58,618 nt of DNA from Bacillota bacterium (GCA_023413135.1 JAEZQK010000073.1:1-58618); one strand, 5' to 3'; shown: positions 16,433 through 24,227, counted from the stretch's first letter. Numbers and translations: made by a program. The notes: generated by a model from the sequence alone, not told the origin.

Positions 16433-18418
16433 ATGCGCCCCATTGTAAAGCTGTCTCCGGAAGTCATCGGCAAAATCGCTGCCGGTGAAGTGGTAGAGCG
16501 CCCTGCCGCCGCCATCAAGGAGATGGTGGAAAACAGCATGGACGCCGGCGCCAGCGCCGTCACCATAGAAATCCGGGATGGGGGAATCGCCTACATCCGC
16601 GTAACCGACAACGGCAGCGGAATCCCCCAGCCGCAAATCCGCATGGCCTTTGAACGGCATGCCACCAGTAAGATATCAAACTCTGAGGACCTGCACCATA
16701 TAGAAACGCTTGGCTTCCGGGGCGAGGCGCTGGCCTCCATTGCGGCGGTGAGCCGTGTAACGTGCACCACCCGCGTGCGGGGAGAGGACAGCGGCATTTC
16801 TGTAATCAATGAGGGCGGCATCATTCAGGATATCCGGGAGGCCGCATGCCCCGAGGGCACTACATTCATCATCAAGGACCTGTTTTTCAATACACCCGTG
16901 CGGCTGAAGTTTTTGAAAAAGCCGGCTACCGAGGCGGGTTTTGTTTCCGACCTTGTGATGCGGCTGATCCTGTCCAATCCCGCCATCTCCTTCCGCCTGA
17001 TTAATCAGGGAAAGGTGATCTACCACAGCCCGGGCGACGGCAAGCTTGAATCCGCTGTGTATAGCATCTACGGCAAGGAAATGCTTAAATCCATGCGTTC
17101 CGTTTCCGGCGGTTCCCGGGGACTGTGGATGGAGGGGTATGTGGGCATCGGGGACAGCGCCAGGGGCACCCGAAGCCATCAATCCTTCTTTATCAATGGA
17201 AGGTACATGAAAAGCGCGCTTCTTGCCCAGGCGCTGGAGCAGGGCTGCAGGGAGCGGGTGACCATCGGCCATTTTCCCACTTGTGTGCTGCACCTGAAGA
17301 TGGCGCTTGAGGCGGTGGATGTAAACGTACACCCCAACAAAATGGAAGTCCGCTTCCAGAATGAAAACGATATTTTTGAAGCCGTGCGCGATATGATCCA
17401 GGAGGTACTGCGCAAGGATGCGCCTCTTGAAAACGTGCCGGAGATGGAGCTGAATCCCGCGAACGCCCCAACGCACCTGTTTTCAAACAGCATCGTCGTA
17501 CAGAATACGGCAGCTATCAAATCAGAAGCCGGTCCAAATACACCGTCCGCAAAAAGCGATATGCTAGAGACGCTTGATAGCAGACTAGAGTCTAAAATTG
17601 ATCCGCAGAAAGTAGCACAACAGTCTGTTCCTCCTGTTTCTGCAAGAAGCCCTATTGTTGTACCGGTGCCTGGCCGGGAACTGGGGCCTGTTTTGCGGGA
17701 AACGTATATGCCTGCTTTCACGAGACCACCTTTTCCTGCAGAGCGTAATGAGGCGATCACTTCCGGCGTTGAACCACCTGTTAATATCGCAAAGCCTGCC
17801 GAAACGGTGGAGGCCATCCCTGCATTACCGGAGAAGGAAATGAAGCCCGATTTAAAAGTGCTGGGCGTGGTGTTTCAAACGTACATCCTGATCGAATATG
17901 GGGAACAATTGCTGTTGATCGACCAGCATGCCGCCCATGAAAGGCTGCTTTTTGACCAGATGATGAGGGCTTATGATCAAAAGACCGCCTCACAGCCTTT
18001 GCTTGTACCCCAGATGGTGACGCTGACTCACCGGGAATTGGAAACGCTTCAAGAAAATCAGGAGGCGCTTTTACAAGCAGGGTTTGAAGTATCCTCCTTT
18101 GGCGATCATGCCATGCAGATCCGGTCTGTGCCTATCATACTGGGTCAGCCTCAGGCCAAGAGTTTTCTACTGGAGCTGCTGGACGAACTGGAGACGATGC
18201 GCGGCCTTACAACGCTGGAAAAGCGGCGAACGGCCATTTTGCAAATGGCCTGCAAGCGCGCCGTAAAGGGCGGAGAGCGATTGCCGCAGGTGGAGATCGA
18301 AGATCTCGTTCGAAGGACCACCGAAACGGGCGTGACGCCCACCTGTCCCCATGGCCGCCCGCTGGTGATCTCCATCACCCATCAGGATCTGGACAAACGT
18401 TTCAAGCGAATTCAATAG
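16433..18418 (+). CDS. mutL: DNA mismatch repair protein MutL
   Basis: MutL is the GHKL ATPase and nicking endonuclease of methyl-independent mismatch repair. N-terminal motifs are ENSMDAGAS (motif I), DNGSGI (II) and GFRGEALASIAAV (III). A low-complexity linker runs about residues 345-470. The C-terminal endonuclease domain carries DQHAAHERLLFD (D497-D508), ACKRAVKGGERL and the zinc motif TCPHGRP. The canonical metal motif is DQHA(X)2E(X)4E; here its last acidic residue is Asp (D508) instead of Glu. The start at 16433 is set by AAGGAGG at 16421-16427. At 661 residues it is slightly longer than B. subtilis MutL (627) because of the linker. Confidence 0.96.
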   Translation: MRPIVKLSPEVIGKIAAGEVVERPAAAIKEMVENSMDAGASAVTIEIRDGGIAYIRVTDNGSGIPQPQIRMAFERHATSKISNSEDLHHIETLGFRGEALASIAAVSRVTCTTRVRGEDSGISVINEGGIIQDIREAACPEGTTFIIKDLFFNTPVRLKFLKKPATEAGFVSDLVMRLILSNPAISFRLINQGKVIYHSPGDGKLESAVYSIYGKEMLKSMRSVSGGSRGLWMEGYVGIGDSARGTRSHQSFFINGRYMKSALLAQALEQGCRERVTIGHFPTCVLHLKMALEAVDVNVHPNKMEVRFQNENDIFEAVRDMIQEVLRKDAPLENVPEMELNPANAPTHLFSNSIVVQNTAAIKSEAGPNTPSAKSDMLETLDSRLESKIDPQKVAQQSVPPVSARSPIVVPVPGRELGPVLRETYMPAFTRPPFPAERNEAITSGVEPPVNIAKPAETVEAIPALPEKEMKPDLKVLGVVFQTYILIEYGEQLLLIDQHAAHERLLFDQMMRAYDQKTASQPLLVPQMVTLTHRELETLQENQEALLQAGFEVSSFGDHAMQIRSVPIILGQPQAKSFLLELLDELETMRGLTTLEKRRTAILQMACKRAVKGGERLPQVEIEDLVRRTTETGVTPTCPHGRPLVISITHQDLDKRFKRIQ

Positions 18419-18437
18419 CCGGAAGGAAGTCCGTTTC

Positions 18438-19370
18438 GTGCCGAAGCCTCCTTTGATTGTGATAGCCGGCCCTACGGCCAGCGGGAAAACAAGCCTTTCC
18501 ATCGCCCTTTCTCACCGTCTTAAGGGCGAAGTGGTCGCCATGGATTCAATGCAGGTCTACAGGTACCTGGACATCGGCACCGCCAAGCCCACCATGGCTG
18601 AACGGGAGGGAGTCCCGCATCACATGTTGGATGTGGCGGATCCCAAAGACGCCTATTCTGTAGCCGAATACGCAAAGCAGGCAAAAGATTGCATCGAAGA
18701 TATCCATCAGAGAAGAAAAATACCCATTCTGACAGGCGGTACCGGGCTGTATTTAAAGGCGCTGACCACTTCCATGGAGCTGGGGGGAACGCAAGGGGAT
18801 CCGGCTCTTAGGGAGCGACTGACAGCTATCGCACAGGAAGAAAACGGCGGCGAAACGCTCCATAATATGCTTCAAAAAGTGGATTCGGTGACGGCGAATC
18901 GGCTGCATAGGAATGACGTTCGCCGCATCATAAGGGCGTTGGAGGTATATGAACTGACCGGGAAGCCATTCTCCAGCCAGCAGCCTGATATTCAGCAGGA
19001 ATGCCCTTACAGTCTTTGCATATTGGGACTCTTCATGGACCGGGAAACGCTATACAGGCGCATTGAAGACCGGGTGGATTTGATGATGGATATGGGTCTT
19101 CTTGCGGAAGTGGAAAGCCTTCTTCGCATGGGTGTTCCGCCGGACGCCCAGTCCATGCAGGGGCTGGGCTATAAAGAGCTAATCTCCGTGGCACGCGACG
19201 GGCAGCCACTTGCGCCAGCTGTGGAAGCCATCAAATCGGGCACGCGCCATTACGCCAAGCGGCAGATGACCTGGTTCCGCAAGACGGAAGGTATTATTTG
19301 GCTGGATGTTCTTCAAAAGGATTGCATGGAGCAGGCCTTTGCAAATATTCAGGCTACGCTTGACTACTAA
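18438..19370 (+). CDS. miaA: tRNA dimethylallyltransferase
   Basis: MiaA transfers a dimethylallyl group from DMAPP to N6 of A37, giving the i6A that MiaB then thiomethylates. Visible motifs are the P-loop IAGPTASGKTSLSIALS (residues 7-23), DSMQVYRYLDIGTAKP with the catalytic Asp, the substrate segment GGTGLYLKAL, and KRQMTWFRK near the C-terminus. The 310-residue length is normal. It uses a GTG start (18438) with GGAAGGA at 18421-18427 upstream. No hfq gene follows, unlike the miaA-hfq pair of many bacteria. Confidence 0.95.
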   Translation: MPKPPLIVIAGPTASGKTSLSIALSHRLKGEVVAMDSMQVYRYLDIGTAKPTMAEREGVPHHMLDVADPKDAYSVAEYAKQAKDCIEDIHQRRKIPILTGGTGLYLKALTTSMELGGTQGDPALRERLTAIAQEENGGETLHNMLQKVDSVTANRLHRNDVRRIIRALEVYELTGKPFSSQQPDIQQECPYSLCILGLFMDRETLYRRIEDRVDLMMDMGLLAEVESLLRMGVPPDAQSMQGLGYKELISVARDGQPLAPAVEAIKSGTRHYAKRQMTWFRKTEGIIWLDVLQKDCMEQAFANIQATLDY

Positions 19371-19394
19371 AAACTTTGTGAGGATTATAGTACG

Positions 19395-20639
19395 ATGATG
19401 GATATCGAAAAGCTGATCGGGCAGGCGCAAGCCGATTGCGAAAGTATCTTTACTTCGTTGGAAGAGACGGAGATATATAACACCCGGCGGATTCTTTCCG
19501 CCATGCAAAAGCATCAGGTAGCATCGCGCCACTTTTCGCCTACCACTGGCTACGGTTATGGGGACATCGGCCGGGATACGTTGGAGGCCATTTTTGCCGA
19601 TGTGTTTCAAACGGAGGCGGCCATTGTGCGGCCCCATATCGTTTCCGGCACCCATGCGCTGGCGCTGTGCCTGTTTGGGCTGCTGCTGCCGGGAGATCAT
19701 CTTTTATCCGCCTCCGGCAAGCCCTACGACACGCTGGACGAAGTAATCGGCATAGCAGTTAAGGCCCCCGGTTCTCTGGCGGAAATGAATGTTTCCTACA
19801 GCCATGTGGAACTGAATGCAGAGGGAAAGCTGGACCTTGATGCTATTCTTGACGCCATCCGGCCCAACACCAGGGTGGTCATGGTTCAGCGCAGCCGCGG
19901 CTACGCCTGGCGAAACTCATTGAGCCCGGAGGATGTTGAGCCGCTGGCAGAGCTTTTGCACCGGGATTATCCGGGCATTCGGCTGATGGTGGACAATTGC
20001 TACGGGGAGTTTGTACAAAAAACGGAACCAAGCCATCATGGCGCGGATATATGCGTAGGGAGCCTGATCAAAAATCCCGGTGGGGGATTGGCACCTACCG
20101 GAGGATATATCGCAGGCAAGGAAGACTGCATCCGACGTATTGCGTCCAGGCTTACCGCGCCCGGAATTGGCCAGGAGGTAGGTTCCTATGCAGGCAGCTA
20201 TCAGCCGTTTTATCAGGGGCTGTTCCTTGCGCCCCATGTGGTTAATCAAGCGCTGAAAACGGCTATTCTGGCCGCCCGGACCTTTGAATTGCTGGGGATG
20301 AAAACGACGCCCTCTGCGTTTTCGGTTCGCTCCGATATCATACAGGCCATTGAAATGCGGTCGCCGGAGCGGCTGATTGCTTTCTGCCAGGGGATACAGG
20401 CTGCTTCCCCTGTGGACAGCATGGCCGTGCCGGAACCCTGGGACATGCCGGGCTATCAGAATCAGGTCATCATGGCGGCGGGTACGTTTGTTTCCGGCGC
20501 TTCCATTGAACTAAGCTGCGACGCTCCCATGCGGGAGCCCTATATCGCTTACCTGCAGGGCGGTTTGACCTATGGCCACGGAAAAATCGCTCTCCAAAAC
20601 GCTTTAAAACATATGCAGCATAACGGGTGCCTTAAATAG
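19395..20639 (+). CDS. ynbB: PLP-dependent methionine gamma-lyase-like protein (YnbB / aluminium-resistance family)
   Basis: This 414-residue protein belongs to the fold-type I PLP enzymes annotated as methionine gamma-lyase-like or aluminium resistance proteins (YnbB). Family marks are HFSPTTGYGYGDIGRDTLE near residue 45, VRPHIVSGTHAL, and GSLIKNPGGGLAPTGGYIAG, whose lysine should form the Schiff base with PLP. In B. subtilis ynbB also lies near miaA. The true substrate is uncertain; neither lyase activity nor a metal role is proven for this branch. It is the last gene of the long run beginning at 8224. ATG codons at 19395 and 19398 are both possible starts. Confidence 0.85.
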   Translation: MMDIEKLIGQAQADCESIFTSLEETEIYNTRRILSAMQKHQVASRHFSPTTGYGYGDIGRDTLEAIFADVFQTEAAIVRPHIVSGTHALALCLFGLLLPGDHLLSASGKPYDTLDEVIGIAVKAPGSLAEMNVSYSHVELNAEGKLDLDAILDAIRPNTRVVMVQRSRGYAWRNSLSPEDVEPLAELLHRDYPGIRLMVDNCYGEFVQKTEPSHHGADICVGSLIKNPGGGLAPTGGYIAGKEDCIRRIASRLTAPGIGQEVGSYAGSYQPFYQGLFLAPHVVNQALKTAILAARTFELLGMKTTPSAFSVRSDIIQAIEMRSPERLIAFCQGIQAASPVDSMAVPEPWDMPGYQNQVIMAAGTFVSGASIELSCDAPMREPYIAYLQGGLTYGHGKIALQNALKHMQHNGCLK

Positions 20640-20649
20640 ATACGTTTTT

Positions 20650-20679
20650 TCATGTTTGCATCCACTCCCGTCATATAAT
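20650..20679 (+). promoter_or_regulatory. Sigma-E-like (mother-cell sporulation) promoter of spoIVFAB
   Basis: TCATGTT (20650-20656) matches the sigma-E -35 (G/T)(A/C)ATATT at 6 of 7 positions. CATATAAT (20672-20679) matches the -10 CATACANT at 7 of 8. The spacer is 15 bases, in the sigma-E range. No sigma-A -35 stands 17 bases before the TATAAT. The downstream pair is spoIVFA-spoIVFB, which is sigma-E controlled in B. subtilis. Consensus is from established knowledge; the assignment is inference. Confidence 0.6.
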
Positions 20680-20700
20680 TGGCAGAAGGGAGTGGATGTC

Positions 20701-21414
20701 ATGTCATACCGGCCTTTGCCCAAGGCGCAAGTCAAGCCCATGCATGTGGTTCACCGAAAGCCCATGAATGGGCCGAATATTGTTCCCCCCAAGGAACCGG
20801 ATAAAGAAAAGGATATCCAGTGGGTAAAGCCCCGCAGAAAAGATTTTGCGGAACGGTTGACGCGCAACGTCGCTGTGGCTGCGGCACTTTTGCTGTGCGC
20901 GGTGGCCGTTCGCAACGCCGCGCTGCCGCAGGCAAAGGATGTATTCACTGCCATCCAGGACAGCGTGACGATGGATCTGGATGAATCGCTGGGCAAACTG
21001 ACGTTTGTCAGCAATCTTCTGCCAGAATCCGCACTTGTATTCTGGAACAGCAACGAAACGGTGCAGGTATCCGCTCCGGTCCATGGGGACATCGTACATG
21101 CCTACAACGAGGAGGAGCCGTATATCGGGCTTCTGGGCGTATCTACAGATGTCCGGGTGGCAGCAGATGGGGAAGTCATGAATGTGGCGCATGGGGATGG
21201 AGAAGAGCGTGTCGTCCGCGTCCGCCATGAGGATGGGTTGGAAACGCTGTACGGCAACCTGCTGGAGTGCTATGTAGCGGAAGGCGACCAGGTTTACGAG
21301 GGCGATATCATCGGGGAAACGGCGCAAAAGCAGCCTGTATTCTTTGAGGTGCGTAAAAATGGCCGGTCCGTTGACCCGGTTCCTATGATGCGGGAAGTGG
21401 TGGCCATACCGTGA
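20701..21414 (+). CDS. spoIVFA: SpoIVFA-like membrane protein with degenerate M23 (LytM) domain
   Basis: SpoIVFA holds the protease SpoIVFB in an inhibited complex in the outer forespore membrane until a forespore signal arrives. This 237-residue protein has a basic N-terminal region, one membrane segment (about 60-80, NVAVAAALLLCAVAV) and a C-terminal LytM/M23 domain (about 125-232) with GDIVHAY, LETLYGNLLECYVAEGDQVYEGDIIGE and FFEVRKNGRSVDP. The usual catalytic histidines (H in LYxHL and HxH) are absent (LYGNL), so it should not be an active peptidase. This fits SpoIVFA. The start at 20701 follows AGAAGGGAGTGG. The GTGA overlap with the M50 protease gene supports the name. Confidence 0.82.
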   Translation: MSYRPLPKAQVKPMHVVHRKPMNGPNIVPPKEPDKEKDIQWVKPRRKDFAERLTRNVAVAAALLLCAVAVRNAALPQAKDVFTAIQDSVTMDLDESLGKLTFVSNLLPESALVFWNSNETVQVSAPVHGDIVHAYNEEEPYIGLLGVSTDVRVAADGEVMNVAHGDGEERVVRVRHEDGLETLYGNLLECYVAEGDQVYEGDIIGETAQKQPVFFEVRKNGRSVDPVPMMREVVAIP

Positions 21415-22292
21415 AAGCACTGGAAATCAATCATACCCGGATCCGCATCCATCCGCTGGCGCTGATCGGCGCTATTGTGCTCATCAGTATGGGGCAGGGG
21501 AGCGCGGTATTGTCCGCGCTATTGGCGCTGGTACTTCACGAACTGGCGCACGTGTTTGCCGCCAAATCGTTCCACCTTCCGGTGCCGGAGGTGGAATTCA
21601 CACCCTTTGGCGGCGTCGCCCGCATGGAGGATATATGTGAGGCTACGCCGGTTCAGCAATTTGTGGTGGCAGCGGCAGGCCCGGCCATGAGCTGGCTTTG
21701 CTGCCTTGTGTGCGCCGGCTTGATGCAACTAGGCTGGGTAAGCCTTGCACAGATCGAAGGTTTCCTACGCTGGAACCTGTTGCTTTTATGCTTCAATCTG
21801 ATCCCCGTACTGCCGCTGGATGGGGGGCGCATGCTGCAGGCCTTATTGACGCCATGGCTGGGCTGGCAAAAGGCCATGCGTATATTGTCCACTTTAGGTA
21901 TATGCGTTGGGCTTTTGATGAATGGCCTGGCCATATGGGGCGCCGTTCACGGTGTGGCAAACTTGTCGCTGGTTATCGCCGGCTGCTATTTGATGTATGC
22001 CGCCCACTTAAGCAAAACGATGGCGGCCGTCCAATGCATCCATAGCGTCATATCCAAGAAGATGAAGCTGGAGCGCGAAAAAACGCTGCAGGTGGAATGG
22101 CTGGGGGCATCCGGTGCCACCAGCGTGCGGGAATTGTTCCGCAGAATGTCCCCCGGCAAATACCATCGGGTAATCGTACTGGATGATGACGGTCTTAAAA
22201 GTATGGGGGAGTTGGACGATAGCAGGCTTGTCAACGCTCTGCTGGATACGCCGGAAGAACCGCTTACTTACTTATTGAAAACGCAAAAATAA
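21411..22292 (+). CDS. spoIVFB: SpoIVFB-like M50 intramembrane metalloprotease
   Basis: SpoIVFB is a site-2-type protease that cleaves pro-sigma-K inside the mother cell. The zinc motif HELAH (H43, E44, H47) is within a hydrophobic helix, and the third ligand region is NLIPVLPLDGGR (N129 to R140, ligand D137). About six membrane segments span residues 15-200. The tail (210-290) resembles the CBS-type domain of B. subtilis SpoIVFB (SVRELFRRMSPGKYHRVIVLDDDG). At 293 residues it has standard length. It uses a GTG start overlapping the spoIVFA stop. A bidirectional terminator follows directly. No sigK gene is in the window. Confidence 0.88.
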   Translation: MKALEINHTRIRIHPLALIGAIVLISMGQGSAVLSALLALVLHELAHVFAAKSFHLPVPEVEFTPFGGVARMEDICEATPVQQFVVAAAGPAMSWLCCLVCAGLMQLGWVSLAQIEGFLRWNLLLLCFNLIPVLPLDGGRMLQALLTPWLGWQKAMRILSTLGICVGLLMNGLAIWGAVHGVANLSLVIAGCYLMYAAHLSKTMAAVQCIHSVISKKMKLEREKTLQVEWLGASGATSVRELFRRMSPGKYHRVIVLDDDGLKSMGELDDSRLVNALLDTPEEPLTYLLKTQK

Positions 22293-22315
22293 AAGACGCA
22301 CAAATGCGTCTTTTT
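22291..22315. terminator. Bidirectional terminator between spoIVFB and tRNA-Trp
   Basis: AAAAGACGCA (22291-22300) and TGCGTCTTTTT (22305-22315) form a 10-bp stem with loop CAAA and A/T flanks on both sides. It ends spoIVFB on the plus strand and the tRNA on the minus strand. Confidence 0.88.
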
Positions 22316-22316
22316 C

Positions 22317-22390
22317 TGGCAGGGGCAGAAGGACTCGAACCCTCAACAAAGGTTTTGGAGACCCACGTGTTACCATTACACCATGCCCCT
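22317..22390 (-). tRNA. tRNA-Trp (anticodon CCA)
   Basis: On the minus strand the acceptor arm AGGGGCA (from 22390) pairs with TGCCCCT, followed by discriminator G and an encoded CCA (22317-22319). The D arm is GTGTAATGGTAACAC. The anticodon loop is CTCCAAA with anticodon CCA. The T arm is AGGGT-TCGAGTC-CTTCT. The anticodon stem (TGGGT/ACCTT) has a T-T mismatch at 27-43 and a G-T wobble. It is a single tRNA gene between a consensus promoter and a shared terminator. Confidence 0.96.
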
Positions 22391-22408
22391 AAATGCCGAG
22401 CGAGTTTC

Positions 22409-22437
22409 ATTATACCTTGCAAAAGACATACTGTCAA
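22409..22437 (-). promoter_or_regulatory. Consensus sigma-A promoter of tRNA-Trp
   Basis: Read on the minus strand, TTGACA (22437-22432) and TATAAT (22414-22409) are separated by exactly 17 bases. Both boxes are 6/6 matches. The mature tRNA starts 18 bases downstream. Confidence 0.92.
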
Positions 22438-22468
22438 TATTGAATTTAACGTTCTTATGGAAAAAAAG

Positions 22469-22498
22469 TTGGATATTGCATAGGCGCTATGGTATAAT
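22469..22498 (+). promoter_or_regulatory. Sigma-A promoter of proC
   Basis: TTGGAT (22469-22474) and a perfect TATAAT (22493-22498) are 18 bases apart, 27 bases before the proC ATG. It diverges from the tRNA promoter 32 bases away. Confidence 0.65.
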
Positions 22499-22525
22499 CA
22501 GGATCATGCGAAAGGGGAAAGGCTG

Positions 22526-23329
22526 ATGAAGATTGGTTTCCTCGGCGCCGGAAATATGGCCGGCGCAATCATGAAAGGCCTTCTACAAAAAGGCTTTGTC
22601 AAGGGACCGGATGTGATGATTTCAAGGCGTGACCCCGATAAGCGCGCAAAGCTGGCGGAAGAATTTGGCGTCCTGGCGGCTGAGGATAACATCCATCTGG
22701 TAAACTCCTGCGATGTGGTGGTTCTGGCCGTAAAGCCTTATTTTCTTAGGGATGTCATACAGGAGATCAAGCCCCATATCGGGGATATGCAGGTGATTTC
22801 CATCGTTGCCGGCTGGTCCTTTGCCGCTTTGAAGGATGCCTTTGCGCCTTATACTCCGCCCATCCTTCGCGTATCGGTCAATACGCCGGTATTGGTAGGG
22901 GAAGGTTCTACCGTGTTTTGTGAGGAGACTACATTCACTGCAGAAATGCTTGCCTGGGCCAGGGAAATGTTTTTGGCTTTGGGTACCGTGCGCACGCTAC
23001 CGGAAAGGCTTTTAGATGCCGTGGTGGCTGTCAGTGGAAGCGGCGTAGCCTATGTATATACATTTATTGAAGCCCTGGGCGACGGAGCCGTACGCCTGGG
23101 CCTTCCCAGGGATGTAGCCTATGAAATGGCGGCACAGACCATGATCGGGGCCGGGAAAATGGTTCTTGCCACCGGCGCCCATCCCGGCACTTTGAAGGAT
23201 GCCGTTTGCTCGCCGGCGGGAAGCACCATCGAGGCCATTTACGAGCTGGAAAAGAACGGGTTTAGGGGCATTGTGATGGCAGCTATGGATGCCGTTGCCG
23301 AAAAGCTCAAAAAAATGGCTTCCAATTGA
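22526..23329 (+). CDS. proC: Pyrroline-5-carboxylate reductase
   Basis: ProC performs the last step of proline synthesis, reducing pyrroline-5-carboxylate with NAD(P)H. The N-terminal Rossmann fold starts with IGFLGAGNMAGAIMKGLL (GxGxMA at about 6-11). VVVLAVKPYF and the C-terminal signature DAVVAVSGSGVAYVYTFIEALGDGAVRLGL and HPGTLKDAVCSPAGSTIEA are typical of the family. The 267-residue length is normal. The RBS is GGGGAAAGG. No proA/proB genes are nearby, so the gene stands alone with its own promoter. Confidence 0.95.
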   Translation: MKIGFLGAGNMAGAIMKGLLQKGFVKGPDVMISRRDPDKRAKLAEEFGVLAAEDNIHLVNSCDVVVLAVKPYFLRDVIQEIKPHIGDMQVISIVAGWSFAALKDAFAPYTPPILRVSVNTPVLVGEGSTVFCEETTFTAEMLAWAREMFLALGTVRTLPERLLDAVVAVSGSGVAYVYTFIEALGDGAVRLGLPRDVAYEMAAQTMIGAGKMVLATGAHPGTLKDAVCSPAGSTIEAIYELEKNGFRGIVMAAMDAVAEKLKKMASN

Positions 23330-23349
23330 CATAAGAGTTGACATAAGAG
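23326..23349 (+). repeat. Exact 12-bp tandem duplication between proC and rnhA
   Basis: TTGACATAAGAG occurs twice head to tail (23326-23337 and 23338-23349). The first copy contains the proC stop codon; the second supplies the AAGAGGAG ribosome binding site of the next gene. It looks like a recent slippage or duplication. Confidence 0.95.
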
Positions 23350-23362
23350 GAGTAATTTACGC

Positions 23363-23893
23363 ATGCAGAACCCAGTAGCGCCGCTCAAGCTGGTTCAAAT
23401 CTATACGGACGGCGCCTGTTCAGGAAATCCCGGGCCTGGAGGATGGGCCGCGATCCTTTGCTTTGGGGAACACCGCAAAGAAATATCCGGCTTCATGCCC
23501 GGTACCACCAACAACCGCATGGAACTGTTCGCGGCCATCAGCGGCCTGGGTGAGCTGAAGATGGCCTGCCGTGTTCAACTGTATTCGGACTCGGCATATC
23601 TGGTGAATGCGTTTGAGGAAAGGTGGATCGACCGCTGGCAATCAAACGGCTGGAAGACTGCCGGGGGACAGCCGGTGGAGAACCAGGATCTTTGGCGCCT
23701 CATATTGCACCAACTGAAAAAGCACCAGGTGACTTTCCATAAGGTGAAGGGCCATTCCGACCATCCGGAGAACAACCGCTGCGATGAGCTGGCCCGGGGA
23801 CAAATTCAGGAATACCAGCGTATCAACGGCCAGCAGCAGGAGGAAGCTCCCGCACCTGCCGCTGTTGCCGATCAGAAGAAAGAAACGAAATAG
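23363..23893 (+). CDS. rnhA: Ribonuclease HI
   Basis: RNase HI cuts the RNA strand of RNA-DNA hybrids. All catalytic residues are present: D16 in IYTDGACSGNPGPGGWA, E54 in NNRMELFAAI, D76 in LYSDSAYLVNAF, H131 in VKGHSDHPENN and D141 in RCDELA. At 176 residues it is about 20 longer than E. coli RNase HI because of a C-terminal Gln/Glu/Ala/Lys-rich tail (about 155-176). The RBS is AAGAGGAG at 23344-23351. It is probably co-transcribed with proC. Confidence 0.95.
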   Translation: MQNPVAPLKLVQIYTDGACSGNPGPGGWAAILCFGEHRKEISGFMPGTTNNRMELFAAISGLGELKMACRVQLYSDSAYLVNAFEERWIDRWQSNGWKTAGGQPVENQDLWRLILHQLKKHQVTFHKVKGHSDHPENNRCDELARGQIQEYQRINGQQQEEAPAPAAVADQKKETK

Positions 23894-23903
23894 CGCCATA
23901 GGG

Positions 23904-23925
23904 GGGAGGGCAATTTGCCTTTCCC
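23904..23925 (+). terminator. Possible terminator hairpin after rnhA
   Basis: GGGAGGGCA (23904-23912) can pair with TGCCTTTCCC (23916-23925), with one bulged T and a G-T wobble, around ATT. No T-run follows, so it may be an mRNA 3' stabiliser or an inefficient terminator. Confidence 0.35.
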
Positions 23926-23936
23926 GATAACATGAA

Positions 23937-23968
23937 ACTATTCGCGAAAGGATACTTTTACGAATAGT
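23937..23968. repeat. 32-bp imperfect palindrome abutting the recombinase promoter
   Basis: Left arm ACTATTCGCGAAAG (23937-23950) and right arm CTTTTACGAATAGT (23955-23968) are inverted repeats matching at 12 of 14 positions around GATA. The outer 8 bp are perfect. It ends 1 base before the -35 box at 23970. It could be an operator, a transcript hairpin or a recombinase site. Confidence 0.8.
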
Positions 23969-23969
23969 A

Positions 23970-23998
23970 TTGACAAAAAAAGCAGAGTTTGGTATATT
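23970..23998 (+). promoter_or_regulatory. Sigma-A promoter upstream of the tyrosine recombinase
   Basis: TTGACA (23970-23975) and TATATT (23993-23998) are 17 bases apart, a near-consensus promoter. The recombinase start codon is about 220 bases further on, so the transcript has a long leader. Confidence 0.8.
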
Positions 23999-23999
23999 G

Positions 24000-24227
24000 A
24001 TGCCTGAGGATTGCGTTTATCTTATAAACGTAATGACGAAGGCATTTTTCAATCTATCCGATCGCTTTCATGATTTTGCGGCGCAACAGATATGATGATG
24101 CTAAAGATTATTTCCCTCAAAATGATGTGATGCACATAATCGCCATTGTGAGCGATTTTCCAATTGCCATTGAGGCGTTTCCCTGTCCACTCAAGAAAAA
24201 ACGCGCCGCCTGCAAGGAGTTGTACGC
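24000..24227 (+). other. Structured 5' leader / gene-free stretch before the recombinase
   Basis: No convincing gene lies in this stretch. Just after the promoter, TTGCGTTTAT (24011-24020) and ATAAACGTAA (24024-24033) form a 10-bp hairpin or dyad with a 3-base loop. It is nested in ATGCCT (24000-24005) and AGGCAT (24040-24045), followed by TTTTT. AATCGC/GCGATT (24138-24143, 24152-24157) makes another hairpin followed by T residues. A related segment with GCCATTGAGGCG repeats it at about 24163-24183. It may be an attenuating leader, a short RNA or an operator region. A 68-codon frame (24070-24276) overlaps the recombinase and is not credible. Confidence 0.5.
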
